A program made the position numbers and the translations under genes. DNA of 25,857 nt from a virus, in the IMG/VR virus record IMGVR_UViG_3300013285_000067, positions 1 through 25,857 of that record. The stretch is one strand, 5' to 3'. Each line of letters opens with the position of its first letter. Positions within the stretch are counted from its first letter, which is position 1. Positions 13,223-19,264 of this stretch are shown in pieces. The notes beneath the pieces were generated by a model. It saw only the letters and a program-made list of their open reading frames with translations. It was not told the DNA's origin and ran no database searches.

Positions 13223-13954
13223 CTATCTTGTAATCCAATATCCTGGTTGAATGGGTTTTGAAATTTGACTGCGGCCCAGGTAGTGCATACACCGTTTTTT
13301 AAGTCGTCTAACGATTCGATGATCACCATCCCAATTGAACGCTTTGAGATACATACGCCATGTGTCATAATATCTACGTCTGCCCTGTTGTGGCTCATCA
13401 AAATAACTTACAATTCTCTTCATATCTCCTGCAAATTTTTCATTTAATTCACAGGCCATATTAAATGCGTAAGCATCAATTTCGTCATTATCGCCTAAGT
13501 ATTCTTGCTCTATACGCTGTTTGGTTGATTCGGCTGTACTGCTATAACCTGGAAGATTTTTAAAATTACGCTTACGGGCTTGATGCATATGGATAATTTC
13601 ATGCAGTAATACATCTGCTATTCTATTACATACTCGATTAAATCTTCTAGTGCTAAGATTAATCATTTTATCTGTTTTACGATAGCATAAATTTAGCTCA
13701 ATGCTTTTTTGACGATCTTTGTCGTAGTCTGTATAGTACATGCCTCCGACCCAAATTTGATTTTTCTCTATTTTTTCTTCGTAACTTTTTCGACTACGGA
13801 TTGGCATGTACTGTTTTATGTGTTTTGTAAGTCGTTTATCAAATTCAGCGGTGGTAATGAGTTGATTGGATACTTGGTCTCTAGCAGTAGAAACCATCTC
13901 TATGATAGCTTGTTTATCCCAAGCACTCCAATCGTGTGATGCAGGTTTTGACAT
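13223..13954 (-). CDS. Zinc metallopeptidase-like protein (HExxH, 243 aa)
   Basis: Residues 112-126 (IADVLLHEIIHMHQA) contain HEIIH at 118-122, the zincin zinc-binding and catalytic motif. The later NDEIDAYAFNMACEL (156-170) offers acidic residues that could supply the third ligand. Flanking strands (QIWVGGMYYTDYDKD, KSIELNLCYR) fit the beta sheet preceding the active helix in SprT- or minigluzincin-type proteins. The N-terminal helix and the basic Tyr/Arg-rich C-terminus (RRLKKRCMHYLGRSQ) suggest a nucleic-acid-bound target, as for SprT-like proteases, but that is conjecture. Host targets or virion maturation are alternatives. ATG at 13954 preceded by GGGGAA; a T4-late-type box lies upstream. 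Confidence 0.75.
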   Translation of the reverse strand: MSKPASHDWSAWDKQAIIEMVSTARDQVSNQLITTAEFDKRLTKHIKQYMPIRSRKSYEEKIEKNQIWVGGMYYTDYDKDRQKSIELNLCYRKTDKMINLSTRRFNRVCNRIADVLLHEIIHMHQARKRNFKNLPGYSSTAESTKQRIEQEYLGDNDEIDAYAFNMACELNEKFAGDMKRIVSYFDEPQQGRRRYYDTWRMYLKAFNWDGDHRIVRRLKKRCMHYLGRSQISKPIQPGYWITR

Positions 13955-13974
13955 TTCTATTCCCCGATATAATA

Positions 13975-13982
13975 TATTTATA
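13975..13982 (-). promoter_or_regulatory. T4-late-type promoter box before the metallopeptidase
   Basis: Perfect TATAAATA on the minus strand, the octamer recognised by the T4 late sigma (gp55) system. It lies 21 bases before the ATG at 13954, leaving a leader of about 15 bases with a GGGGAA ribosome site at 13960-13965. It sits in the 50-base gap after the carbamoyltransferase. Suggests late expression of the metallopeptidase. Confidence 0.6.
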
Positions 13983-14004
13983 TTGTACGGGAAAACTTGG
14001 AATC

Positions 14005-15459
14005 TTAAAACACTCTGATGTTCGTTTTATCCCGAAACCGCTTGGCATCTGCCCAAGAATTTACCAAAGGCTCTCCCTTTATGTTCAAACTAGTGTTCAT
14101 AAGCATAGGACATCCGGTCTTTTCATACCAAAGTTCTAAAATGGCCCGGAAGTTTGGGTTATCTGCGTAGTTAACTGTTTGAACTCTGCTGGTGTTATCC
14201 ACATGGCAAATCCCAGGAGTTAGTGCAGGCTGTCTACATCTTGCCACAAACTGCATATACGGGCTAGTTGCTACGGGCATTTCAAAATAGGTGTCAGCAT
14301 GTTCTTCCAGTATTGCTGGCGCAAATGGTCTAAATTCCTCACGCTTTTTAATACGATTCATTTTTTGTTTAGCATTGTTACCCCTTGGGTCACACAACAA
14401 ACTTCTATTACCTAAGGCCCGTGGACCAAACTCTGCACGACCGTTGGCTACTGCTACCACTTCTTTTTTAAGCAATCGATCCACAATACCCTTTACATCT
14501 AATGGACGATCTATATTGGTTCCCAAATAGGGACTGGTCCAATTTAATTGTTGTTCAGTATAAGCGGCCACCGCACCTATAGCACTACCAGCATCGCCTG
14601 GATTAGGCATAATCCAAACATTTTTAAAACCAGATTGTTTGGCAATAATGCTATTGGCAACGCAATTAAGAGCAACGCCGCCCATAAACACCAAGTTACG
14701 ACTGGGTAACTGACCCAGTATCCATTTGGTAGTGGCCAATAGGTATTCTTCCATTATGACCTGCACACTGGCCGCAATGTCAAATACTGTAGCATTGAGG
14801 GGCATTTCCCACCATCTACATCCATTATGCAAATTATGTTTCAGTTTGAAATTAGGAGCACCAAATTCTTTAAAAAAATCTTCTTTAATTCGATCCACAT
14901 GCACAGGCTTACCATATGCGGCCATGCCCATTAATATATATTCTTCTTCGTTGGGCTTTAGATCTAGATATTCAGTAAATGCTGTGTAAAACAAGCCCAT
15001 GCTGTTGGGATATTTTTTACTCCAATATTTGTTAAGTCCATTTGAGTCAGCATGCCATATACTAACAGTATCCCATTCACCAATTGCATCTACCACAAGG
15101 ATGCTGGCATCTGGAAACTTACTGGTATAAAACCCAGCAGCCGCATGACTTTGATGATGCCCGACATACTCTACTGAAAGATGACCTAGCCCCATTTGCT
15201 TTAGATGGTCACGTGGTGATAAAAACCAAGGACGCTGGCCAATGTATAGTTTACGTAGATTTTTTGTTAAGGGATTTTCAAACCACACAACTTCAGTAGG
15301 TGTACCATATTGATACATCTCGTCTATCATATGTGCATTTAAAAATTGGTCGTTTTTTACTCTGCTATATCTTTCAGAGTGAGCGGCCCATAAAATATCC
15401 GGCCCATCAATAAGGGCCATACTGGCATCGTGATTTTGAGCTGTAATTCCTAATATCAT
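14005..15459 (-). CDS. NodU/CmcH-type O-carbamoyltransferase (484 aa)
   Basis: Uses carbamoyl phosphate and ATP to carbamoylate a hydroxyl group, via a carbamoyl-adenylate. The Kae1-like N-terminal domain begins ILGITAQNHDASMALIDG. The metal site is GHHQSHAAAGF (100-110; H101 and H105) with VVDAIGEWDT (D124), and VFMGGVALNCVANSIIA lies at 257-273. The C-terminal carbamoyl-binding domain has GRAEFGPRALGNRSLL (340-355), REEFRPFAPAILEE (373-386), HVDNTSRVQTV and PMLMNTSLNIKGEPLV (451-466). At 484 residues it is shorter than typical NodU (~560-600) but all key blocks are present. Acceptors in known members include Nod factors and antibiotics; carbamoylated phage bases have also been reported for this family. 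ATG at 15459 follows the previous stop by one base. Confidence 0.92.
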   Translation of the reverse strand: MILGITAQNHDASMALIDGPDILWAAHSERYSRVKNDQFLNAHMIDEMYQYGTPTEVVWFENPLTKNLRKLYIGQRPWFLSPRDHLKQMGLGHLSVEYVGHHQSHAAAGFYTSKFPDASILVVDAIGEWDTVSIWHADSNGLNKYWSKKYPNSMGLFYTAFTEYLDLKPNEEEYILMGMAAYGKPVHVDRIKEDFFKEFGAPNFKLKHNLHNGCRWWEMPLNATVFDIAASVQVIMEEYLLATTKWILGQLPSRNLVFMGGVALNCVANSIIAKQSGFKNVWIMPNPGDAGSAIGAVAAYTEQQLNWTSPYLGTNIDRPLDVKGIVDRLLKKEVVAVANGRAEFGPRALGNRSLLCDPRGNNAKQKMNRIKKREEFRPFAPAILEEHADTYFEMPVATSPYMQFVARCRQPALTPGICHVDNTSRVQTVNYADNPNFRAILELWYEKTGCPMLMNTSLNIKGEPLVNSWADAKRFRDKTNIRVF

Positions 15460-15460
15460 C

Positions 15461-15568
15461 TTAATAGATGAATGGATCGCGTTTGCGTAGTTCTTTTAGT
15501 CGCTGGGCCAATGCACGACGGTTGCGCCAGTCATTAACAATTTTAATAAGTTGTTTAAATGGGTTCAT
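15461..15568 (-). CDS. Very small basic phage protein (35 aa)
   Basis: ATG at 15568 and TAA at 15461, one base before the carbamoyltransferase start. It reads MNPFKQLIKIVNDWRNRRAL then AQRLKELRKRDPFIY. The ending 'RLKELRKRDPFIY' closely recalls a tiny conserved gene in T4-like cyanophages and relatives. It is an amphipathic, Arg/Lys-rich single helix that could bind nucleic acid or a host protein. It fills the gap between two larger genes with tight junctions. Function unknown. Confidence 0.75.
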   Translation of the reverse strand: MNPFKQLIKIVNDWRNRRALAQRLKELRKRDPFIY

Positions 15569-15586
15569 GAAAATATTTAGTTGATA

Positions 15587-15979
15587 CTACTTTGCGGCAG
15601 ACAATTCTGCTTCTAGCAAGTCAACTCTGGATCTTAATTGCACCATTTCATCTTCACATTTTTTTAATTTTTTGATTTCTCGTTTTAGGTTGGCATTCTC
15701 ATATTGAGCCCAGCCTTCTTTTTCATTGGCTTTGCGTAGGGCCAATAACTCATCGGCTTTGATTATACGAAGATCTTCTTCAGGAAAGATCATCAGTTTA
15801 CCGTTATCCCAGTCAAACCCCGATTGAATGTTCTTGATATTAACACAAGGAGTTCCGCCAATCGATCCTACAGTCTTTACCACAATGCTAACATTAACTC
15901 CTTCTGGAGTAGGGTAGTTGTGTCGCAGTTGATTTTCATACATACAATCAACTAGTTCTTTAAGTTCTTTAAGATTCAT
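15587..15979 (-). CDS. Conserved phage protein with C-terminal coiled coil (130 aa)
   Basis: ATG at 15979. The N-terminal helix (LKELKELVDCMYENQLRHNY) and a beta stretch (NVSIVVKTVGSIGGTPCVNI, VNIKNIQSGFDWDNGKLMIF) form a small domain. From about residue 80, LLALRKANEKEGWAQYENAN then LKREIKKLKKCEDEMVQLRS RVDLLEAELSAAK is a continuous heptad repeat predicting a coiled coil and probably dimerisation. The last residues run to Lys at the stop. Role unknown. Confidence 0.7.
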   Translation of the reverse strand: MNLKELKELVDCMYENQLRHNYPTPEGVNVSIVVKTVGSIGGTPCVNIKNIQSGFDWDNGKLMIFPEEDLRIIKADELLALRKANEKEGWAQYENANLKREIKKLKKCEDEMVQLRSRVDLLEAELSAAK

Positions 15980-16035
15980 ACTGGTACCTCTACAAGTTGG
16001 AATATTTTATATTTGGCTTTTTCTGCTTTGGTCAT
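15976..16035 (-). CDS. Possible 19-codon ORF joined by ATGA at both ends
   Basis: ATG at 16035 overlaps the stop of the 65-residue gene as ATGA, and its own TGA overlaps the next gene's ATG as ATGA. It reads MTKAEKAKYKIFQLVEVPV. It fits the operon's junction style exactly and leaves no unexplained gap, but 19 codons is at the limit of what can be believed. It could serve only to carry ribosomes from one gene to the next. Confidence 0.4.
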   Translation of the reverse strand: MTKAEKAKYKIFQLVEVPV

Positions 16036-16229
16036 TTAGTAAACCTTGGCATGACATCATTACCTGAATATTGAAAGCTATCTAGCATAGGTAACAGGTC
16101 ACCTAACTTATCAGCAGGATGCCGCTGTATTGAAGGCATGCGATCACCATCAGTCAGCATAAAGTACAGTTTCTCTGTACCTTCCTCAATTTGATATTCA
16201 AAAATATATTGCAAGTCTTCTAAGGTCAT
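16032..16229 (-). CDS. Small phage hypothetical (65 aa)
   Basis: ATG at 16229 with an ATGA overlap of the preceding stop. Product: MTLEDLQYIFEYQIEEGTEK, then LYFMLTDGDRMPSIQRHPAD, KLGDLLPMLDSFQYSGND. Alternating short helices and strands with no known motif. It is in the same coupled chain as the MNERIR-type genes around it. Confidence 0.65.
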   Translation of the reverse strand: MTLEDLQYIFEYQIEEGTEKLYFMLTDGDRMPSIQRHPADKLGDLLPMLDSFQYSGNDVMPRFTK

Positions 16230-16426
16230 TCTTCAACTCCGAAATGTCGTAATATATTTTTATGGTCGTTTGCTTCCAAACATATCTCAGCACATTCTCG
16301 CACAATCAACTCAGCGAACTTTTCCAAATCTTTTTCCAAGAATGTATATTGTTTAGCACCAGTAATTAACTTGTGAATAAACACACCATCAGCCTCATCA
16401 GCAAGTAGTCTAATTCGTTCGTTCAT
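16226..16426 (-). CDS. MNERIR-family small protein, copy 1 (66 aa)
   Basis: The frame extends upstream, but the ATG at 16426 gives MNERIRLLADEADGVFIHKL, matching the N-terminus of copy 2 at 16682-16912, so it is the likely start. Shared blocks with copy 2 are MNERIR-LA, the central EKFAELIV-ECA and the C-terminal HFGV-E. Here the middle is ITGAKQYTFLEKDLEKFAEL IVRECAEICLEANDHK. Helical; family members occur in several copies per genome in aquatic phages as I recall. Overlaps the 91-residue gene by 17 bases and ends as ATGA. Function unknown. Confidence 0.75.
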   Translation of the reverse strand: MNERIRLLADEADGVFIHKLITGAKQYTFLEKDLEKFAELIVRECAEICLEANDHKNILRHFGVEE

Positions 16427-16685
16427 AGCAGTCATTTTTATAATCCCAGTGGCGGTTGTCATAGAAGTTAACGTGAACACAGAAGCCCCACACACCTGCT
16501 TCTAAGTCCAGGCCAGCATGGCTTTGACGTACAGTCCAGTTGAAGCAAAAAGATATTAGGGTGAAATCCTTTGTAACTTCTAGTTCAATGAACTTATGTT
16601 TGAATGGAGTATTGTAAGCACGACACCACAAGTTTTTAAATGTGTTACTCCAAGGATTGCGAATGTTGAAATTAACGCTGATCAT
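16410..16685 (-). CDS. Conserved phage hypothetical (91 aa)
   Basis: ATG at 16685 overlaps the stop of the second MNERIR gene as ATGA. The sequence VNFNIRNPWSNTFKNLWCRA YNTPFKHKFIELEVTKDFTL with SHAGLDLEAGVWGFCVHVNF YDNRHWDYKND matches a pattern I associate with a family conserved among phages: NPW, KHK-IELE, SHAGL, G-C-H-F-YD-RHW. Mostly beta strands. The aromatic and His-rich tail (NRHWDY) could bind a ligand or metal. It sits between the two MNERIR paralogs. Function unknown. Confidence 0.75.
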   Translation of the reverse strand: MISVNFNIRNPWSNTFKNLWCRAYNTPFKHKFIELEVTKDFTLISFCFNWTVRQSHAGLDLEAGVWGFCVHVNFYDNRHWDYKNDCYERTN

Positions 16686-16912
16686 TCTTTAACTCCGAAA
16701 TGTTTTGTAATCTTATTGAAGACCTCAAAGTTGCCAGTTGCTTGTCCATCAGTAAGTGCAATGTCAGCACATTCTTTTACAATCAACTCGGCGAACTTTT
16801 CTAACAGTTCGTGACATTCGCCTTCACCTACATTATCATTGGCAAATATCCACTTATGGTGTTCTGTTTCAAATCCAGCCTGTCCAGCAAGTTTTCGAAT
16901 TCGTTCGTTCAT
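16682..16912 (-). CDS. MNERIR-family small protein, copy 2 (76 aa)
   Basis: The ATG at 16912 gives MNERIRKLAGQAGFETEHHK; the longer reading is rejected because the upstream codons belong to the preceding 27-codon ORF, which overlaps here as ATGA. Shared motifs with copy 1: MNERIR-LA, LLEKFAELIVKECADIA, and HFGVKE at the C-terminus. It is ten residues longer in the middle (DNVGEGECHE). It is a diverged duplicate rather than a recent one, since the DNA has drifted. Function unknown. Confidence 0.8.
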   Translation of the reverse strand: MNERIRKLAGQAGFETEHHKWIFANDNVGEGECHELLEKFAELIVKECADIALTDGQATGNFEVFNKITKHFGVKE

Positions 16913-16992
16913 AATACTGCAAATATAAAAATTATAAAAGCCCACCCTGGGTTACCCAGGATGGTTCCATAAAATGCTTTATCGTTATCCAT
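16909..16992 (-). CDS. Possible 27-aa membrane peptide
   Basis: ATG at 16992 follows the metallophosphoesterase stop; the frame reads MDNDKAFYGTILGNPGWAFI then IFIFAVL and stops as ATGA with the MNERIR copy 2 start. The C-terminal half is strongly hydrophobic, enough for a short membrane segment. Good junctions support a gene. However the same DNA forms a strong GC hairpin (16942-16964), so it may instead be a terminator region with an accidental frame. Confidence 0.45.
   Translation of the reverse strand: MDNDKAFYGTILGNPGWAFIIFIFAVL
16942..16964 (-). terminator. GC-rich hairpin followed by T-rich tract
   Basis: On the minus strand a 10-bp stem (CCATCCTGGG pairing with CCCAGGGTGG, one G-T pair) with a 3-base loop (TAA) is followed by GCTTTTATAATTTTTAT. 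This has the shape of a Rho-independent terminator downstream of the metallophosphoesterase gene. The T-run is interrupted, so termination may be partial. It overlaps a 27-codon ORF. Confidence 0.55.
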
Positions 16993-16993
16993 A

Positions 16994-17599
16994 TTACATT
17001 GTAGGTCCGTTGCCGGACTTAAATCCAATTGAGCCGCCTTCTGCTTCAATTCGAGCAATTACGTCTTCAAATAAGATAGGTGCAAAGTCCGGAGTTTGTT
17101 CCACACAAACGCAATGATAGCGTGGATCAATTTCATCGCTGTATAAAACTTCGCCAGTTTTAGCATCAACTCCACGAGCCTTCTTAACACGATTTGCGTG
17201 TAAGTGTCCGTGAATGTTAACACCAAACCGACCTAAGCTGTCACTGTGTAACGGGATATGGCTTAAGATCATGCCGTTCATAACATGGTATGCCCGTAAT
17301 TCTCTAAAGTACTGCCTATACTCGTCATCACGGAAGATGTCGTGGTTACCGCGGATTAACACCTTGTCGCCGTTTAAGCGATTTAAGATCTTTAATGCCT
17401 TGCGGTTAATAACAACGTCACCTAAATGGTAGACCTTGTCAGTGGGCTTGACACGTTCGTTCCAAGCCTTGACCATAGCTTCGTCCATTTCTTCTGGACT
17501 ATCCCAAGGGCGTAACTTTGTGACACCATCGTTGCGAGTGAACTTACAGACGCCTGTATGTCCAAAATGCGTGTCGCTTACTAAAAATACACCAGGCAT
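16994..17599 (-). CDS. Calcineurin-like metallophosphoesterase (201 aa)
   Basis: All five metal-site blocks of the superfamily are present: SDTHFGH (8-14; D9, H11), LGDVV (59-63; D61), RGNHD (83-87; N85, H86), LSHIPLH (112-118; H114) and IHGHLH (129-134; H130, H132). It should hydrolyse phosphate mono- or diesters with two metal ions. The N-terminus VFLVSDTHFGHTGVCKFTRN is typical of the small phage/bacterial 'YfcE-like or Icc-like' enzymes. The frame opens earlier, but ATG at 17599 has AAAGGA 7-12 bases before it and follows the previous stop by one base, so I start there. Substrate not inferable. Confidence 0.88.
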   Translation of the reverse strand: MPGVFLVSDTHFGHTGVCKFTRNDGVTKLRPWDSPEEMDEAMVKAWNERVKPTDKVYHLGDVVINRKALKILNRLNGDKVLIRGNHDIFRDDEYRQYFRELRAYHVMNGMILSHIPLHSDSLGRFGVNIHGHLHANRVKKARGVDAKTGEVLYSDEIDPRYHCVCVEQTPDFAPILFEDVIARIEAEGGSIGFKSGNGPTM

Positions 17600-17600
17600 A

Positions 17601-17834
17601 TTAAATCCTTTCTTTCTTAACTCGACCAATGCGAGATGATTTATTCCAATCGTATGCTACACCATCAGGGCATAGACCGTTCTTTACAGAGTCAACCCCA
17701 AATATGCCGCAAACTTCAAAGTCCATGCCTTTGATAGTTACAAACATATCAACAGTTTTGGCAAATGCCATAGCACCATCCAGGGTAGGATAACTGTTGA
17801 GTGGGAGACCGTTTTTGCTTATTACTTTGTACAT
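17601..17834 (-). CDS. Small conserved phage protein, probably leaderless (77 aa)
   Basis: ATG at 17834 gives MYKVISKNGLPLNSYPTLDG AMAFAKTVDMFVTIKGMDFE, then VCGIFGVDSV and VAYDWNKSSRIGRVKK at the end. The frame is open for 5 more codons upstream, but those lie over the promoter's -10 box, so 17834 is preferred. The first base of this codon coincides with the predicted transcription start, so the mRNA would have no leader. The pattern YKV-SKNG-PL--YPTL--A--FAK----FV-I-G-DFEVCG is one I associate with a marine phage family of unknown function. A basic C-terminus may contact nucleic acid. Confidence 0.8.
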   Translation of the reverse strand: MYKVISKNGLPLNSYPTLDGAMAFAKTVDMFVTIKGMDFEVCGIFGVDSVKNGLCPDGVAYDWNKSSRIGRVKKERI

Positions 17835-17853
17835 GAGTGTATTATACACTCAT
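17833..17853. repeat. 21-bp perfect palindrome over -10 box and start codon
   Basis: Arms of 10 bases (ATGAGTGTAT and ATACACTCAT) about a single central base. It covers the -10 TATAAT of the promoter at 17841-17869 and, on the minus strand, ends with the ATG of the 77-residue gene. Position and symmetry are those of a repressor operator, or of an RNA hairpin at the 5' end of the mRNA. Confidence 0.8.
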
Positions 17854-17869
17854 TTTGCCAATTAGTCAA
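17841..17869 (-). promoter_or_regulatory. Strong sigma70 promoter for the 17601-17834 gene
   Basis: Minus strand TTGACT at 17869-17864, 17 bases, TATAAT at 17846-17841. The -35 overlaps the stop codon of the phosphatase gene (17862-17864). The expected start is about 17834, the first base of the ATG. Confidence 0.85.
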
Positions 17870-18374
17870 CCGGATTGTTTGGGGTAATAAATCCCCACTC
17901 GTTAGTACTTCCGTGTACATCGTAGGCCTTTTCTTCGCTGTCGTAAGTCCAACCTAGCACCCGCATCATTTTATGTTTGACCAACAAGTTAGGTGACCTG
18001 AACCGTTCGCAATCATCAAAGCCCATCATAACTCCAACTTCTGCTACTGCACCGCTACGACAAATACCTGCATGGCAATGCACGACCACATTCATGCGAT
18101 TTTCTTTTGCGTGGTGCAACAGGTGAACAAGCTGTTGTGCCTGCTCATCTGTAATGGCAAACTCACTCAAATCAATCATCTTGCCATCGCCAGTATTGGT
18201 CATACCATCTTCTTCAATATCCAAGAATGTAAATTGATGGACTTCTTTGAATTTGTGCTTAGGCGTAGGGAATGCCATATCGTGATCAGAAATTTGAATC
18301 AGCATACTATTTTCACCACATGCATGGTGCTGGCCCTTTGCCACATTTTCTAACGGAATATTTTCAATCCACAT
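17862..18374 (-). CDS. Cysteine-based (PTP/DSP-like) phosphatase (170 aa)
   Basis: Residues 97-108 (VVHCHAGICRSG) contain the HCx5R signature: nucleophile C100 and phosphate-binding R106, with S107. This marks the protein-tyrosine/dual-specificity phosphatase superfamily. An upstream TFLDIEEDGM segment offers D52 or nearby acids as general acid. Length (~170) fits a small single-domain DSP. Substrate could be a phosphoprotein, a sugar phosphate or an RNA 5' end (as in RNA triphosphatase-like DSPs). It overlaps the P-loop kinase by 11 bases, so the two are co-made. ATG at 18374. Confidence 0.8.
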   Translation of the reverse strand: MWIENIPLENVAKGQHHACGENSMLIQISDHDMAFPTPKHKFKEVHQFTFLDIEEDGMTNTGDGKMIDLSEFAITDEQAQQLVHLLHHAKENRMNVVVHCHAGICRSGAVAEVGVMMGFDDCERFRSPNLLVKHKMMRVLGWTYDSEEKAYDVHGSTNEWGFITPNNPVD

Positions 18375-18846
18375 ACCAAATCTCCTTAAATCCTTCTTCT
18401 AGGGTAGGCTCGTCCCAGCTAGCAATCATACTGGCAATAACATGCTCAGGAATAATCTTTCCAGACTCCCACCGACTCTCCAATCGACGCATAAGTTCTT
18501 TATGCTCAGGTGTACGAAACACCACAGCAATATGTTCATAGCCAGGTAGTGCGTTAAACTTACGAGCCCTGCTTGCGATAGTTGTACTAGTTTGATCCCA
18601 TACAATGTCTAACTGAAATGCACATGCCATATTAACATTAACCATCATTTGTTTGACAGCAGTGGGCATGTATTCTGTGAATACTTCACTGTAGGTCTTA
18701 CCCTGATCTTTTGCATATCCTTCAACATGGTCGTCGGTGGAAACATACTTGTGATCCTTTTTGTCTTCACCGAGCCATTCTTGGTTCTTGTACCAGGTAC
18801 TTTTACCTGCACCTGGTACTCCAATAAGTTGATAACACTTAGGCAT
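18364..18846 (-). CDS. P-loop kinase, polynucleotide-kinase-like (160 aa)
   Basis: Residues 9-17 (GVPGAGKST) form the Walker A loop; KYVSTDDHVEGYA (33-45) has the D38/D39 position matching the catalytic aspartate in T4 Pnk-type kinases. IVWDQTSTT (81-89) resembles the Walker-B-like D-T-N segment, and RRLESR (120-125) gives lid arginines. It should phosphorylate a nucleic-acid 5'-OH or a small molecule. Size is that of the kinase domain only; T4 Pnk's C-terminal phosphatase domain is absent, but a separate phosphatase gene follows. ATG at 18846 overlaps the upstream stop (TAATG). Confidence 0.85.
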   Translation of the reverse strand: MPKCYQLIGVPGAGKSTWYKNQEWLGEDKKDHKYVSTDDHVEGYAKDQGKTYSEVFTEYMPTAVKQMMVNVNMACAFQLDIVWDQTSTTIASRARKFNALPGYEHIAVVFRTPEHKELMRRLESRWESGKIIPEHVIASMIASWDEPTLEEGFKEIWYVD

Positions 18847-19013
18847 TAATGCACCGATTCTTTCACATCTACTTCACATTCAACAACCCAATTATCAAAT
18901 TGAGTGAACTTGTTTACTTCAACACCTAGGCCCACTGCTTCATTTACAAAATGCTGTAATAACGAATTGTACAGTTCGTCTGGCATGGTATTTTTGTCAA
19001 ATTTGATTTTCAT
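18846..19013 (-). CDS. Small acidic hypothetical protein (55 aa)
   Basis: ATG at 19013 as part of an ATGA with the previous stop; TAA at 18846 overlaps the kinase ATG. It reads MKIKFDKNTMPDELYNSLLQ, HFVNEAVGLGVEVNKFTQFD, NWVVECEVDVKESVH: helix then two strands. The tidy overlaps on both sides make it convincing despite its length. Acidic; no known family. Probably translated together with the kinase. Confidence 0.75.
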   Translation of the reverse strand: MKIKFDKNTMPDELYNSLLQHFVNEAVGLGVEVNKFTQFDNWVVECEVDVKESVH

Positions 19014-19264
19014 AATTCTTTCACATTACTGTAACAGTCAAAACCTTCTGCTTCCAATTCTTGGACAGCTTCGTTTATTAAACTTTCAATCAGTCGGGCC
19101 ATGTCAACAGTTTTAACTTCTTTATGCCGCTTACGGCGTGCAGTACCTTTTTGGTATACGACTCCGAAATGTTCTTCGCAATAATTCTTTCCAATAATTG
19201 CGTTACACGTACAACTGCCCACTGTTGAGGAAGGTCCAATATATTGACATTTATTCAGTTTCAT
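19010..19264 (-). CDS. Small Cys/His phage protein (84 aa)
   Basis: ATG at 19264 (MKLNKCQYIGPSSTVGSCTC), ending as ATGA. C6, C18, C20, C29 and H32 (in NYCEEHFGVVYQKGTARRKR) form a compact Cys/His cluster suited to one zinc ion. It is followed by a basic segment (KGTARRKRHKEVK) and a helix (ARLIESLINEAVQELEAEGF). I associate MKLNKCQYIG....C.CN...GKNYCEEH with T4-like marine phages, as an unassigned family. The zinc knuckle plus basic stretch suggests nucleic-acid binding (inference). Confidence 0.8.
   Translation of the reverse strand: MKLNKCQYIGPSSTVGSCTCNAIIGKNYCEEHFGVVYQKGTARRKRHKEVKTVDMARLIESLINEAVQELEAEGFDCYSNVKEL

Noticed and set aside
14185-14205. A second DnaA-box-like TTATCCACA within the carbamoyltransferase gene
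   Set aside because: Inside a well-conserved coding sequence with no surrounding repeat; a chance match is likely.
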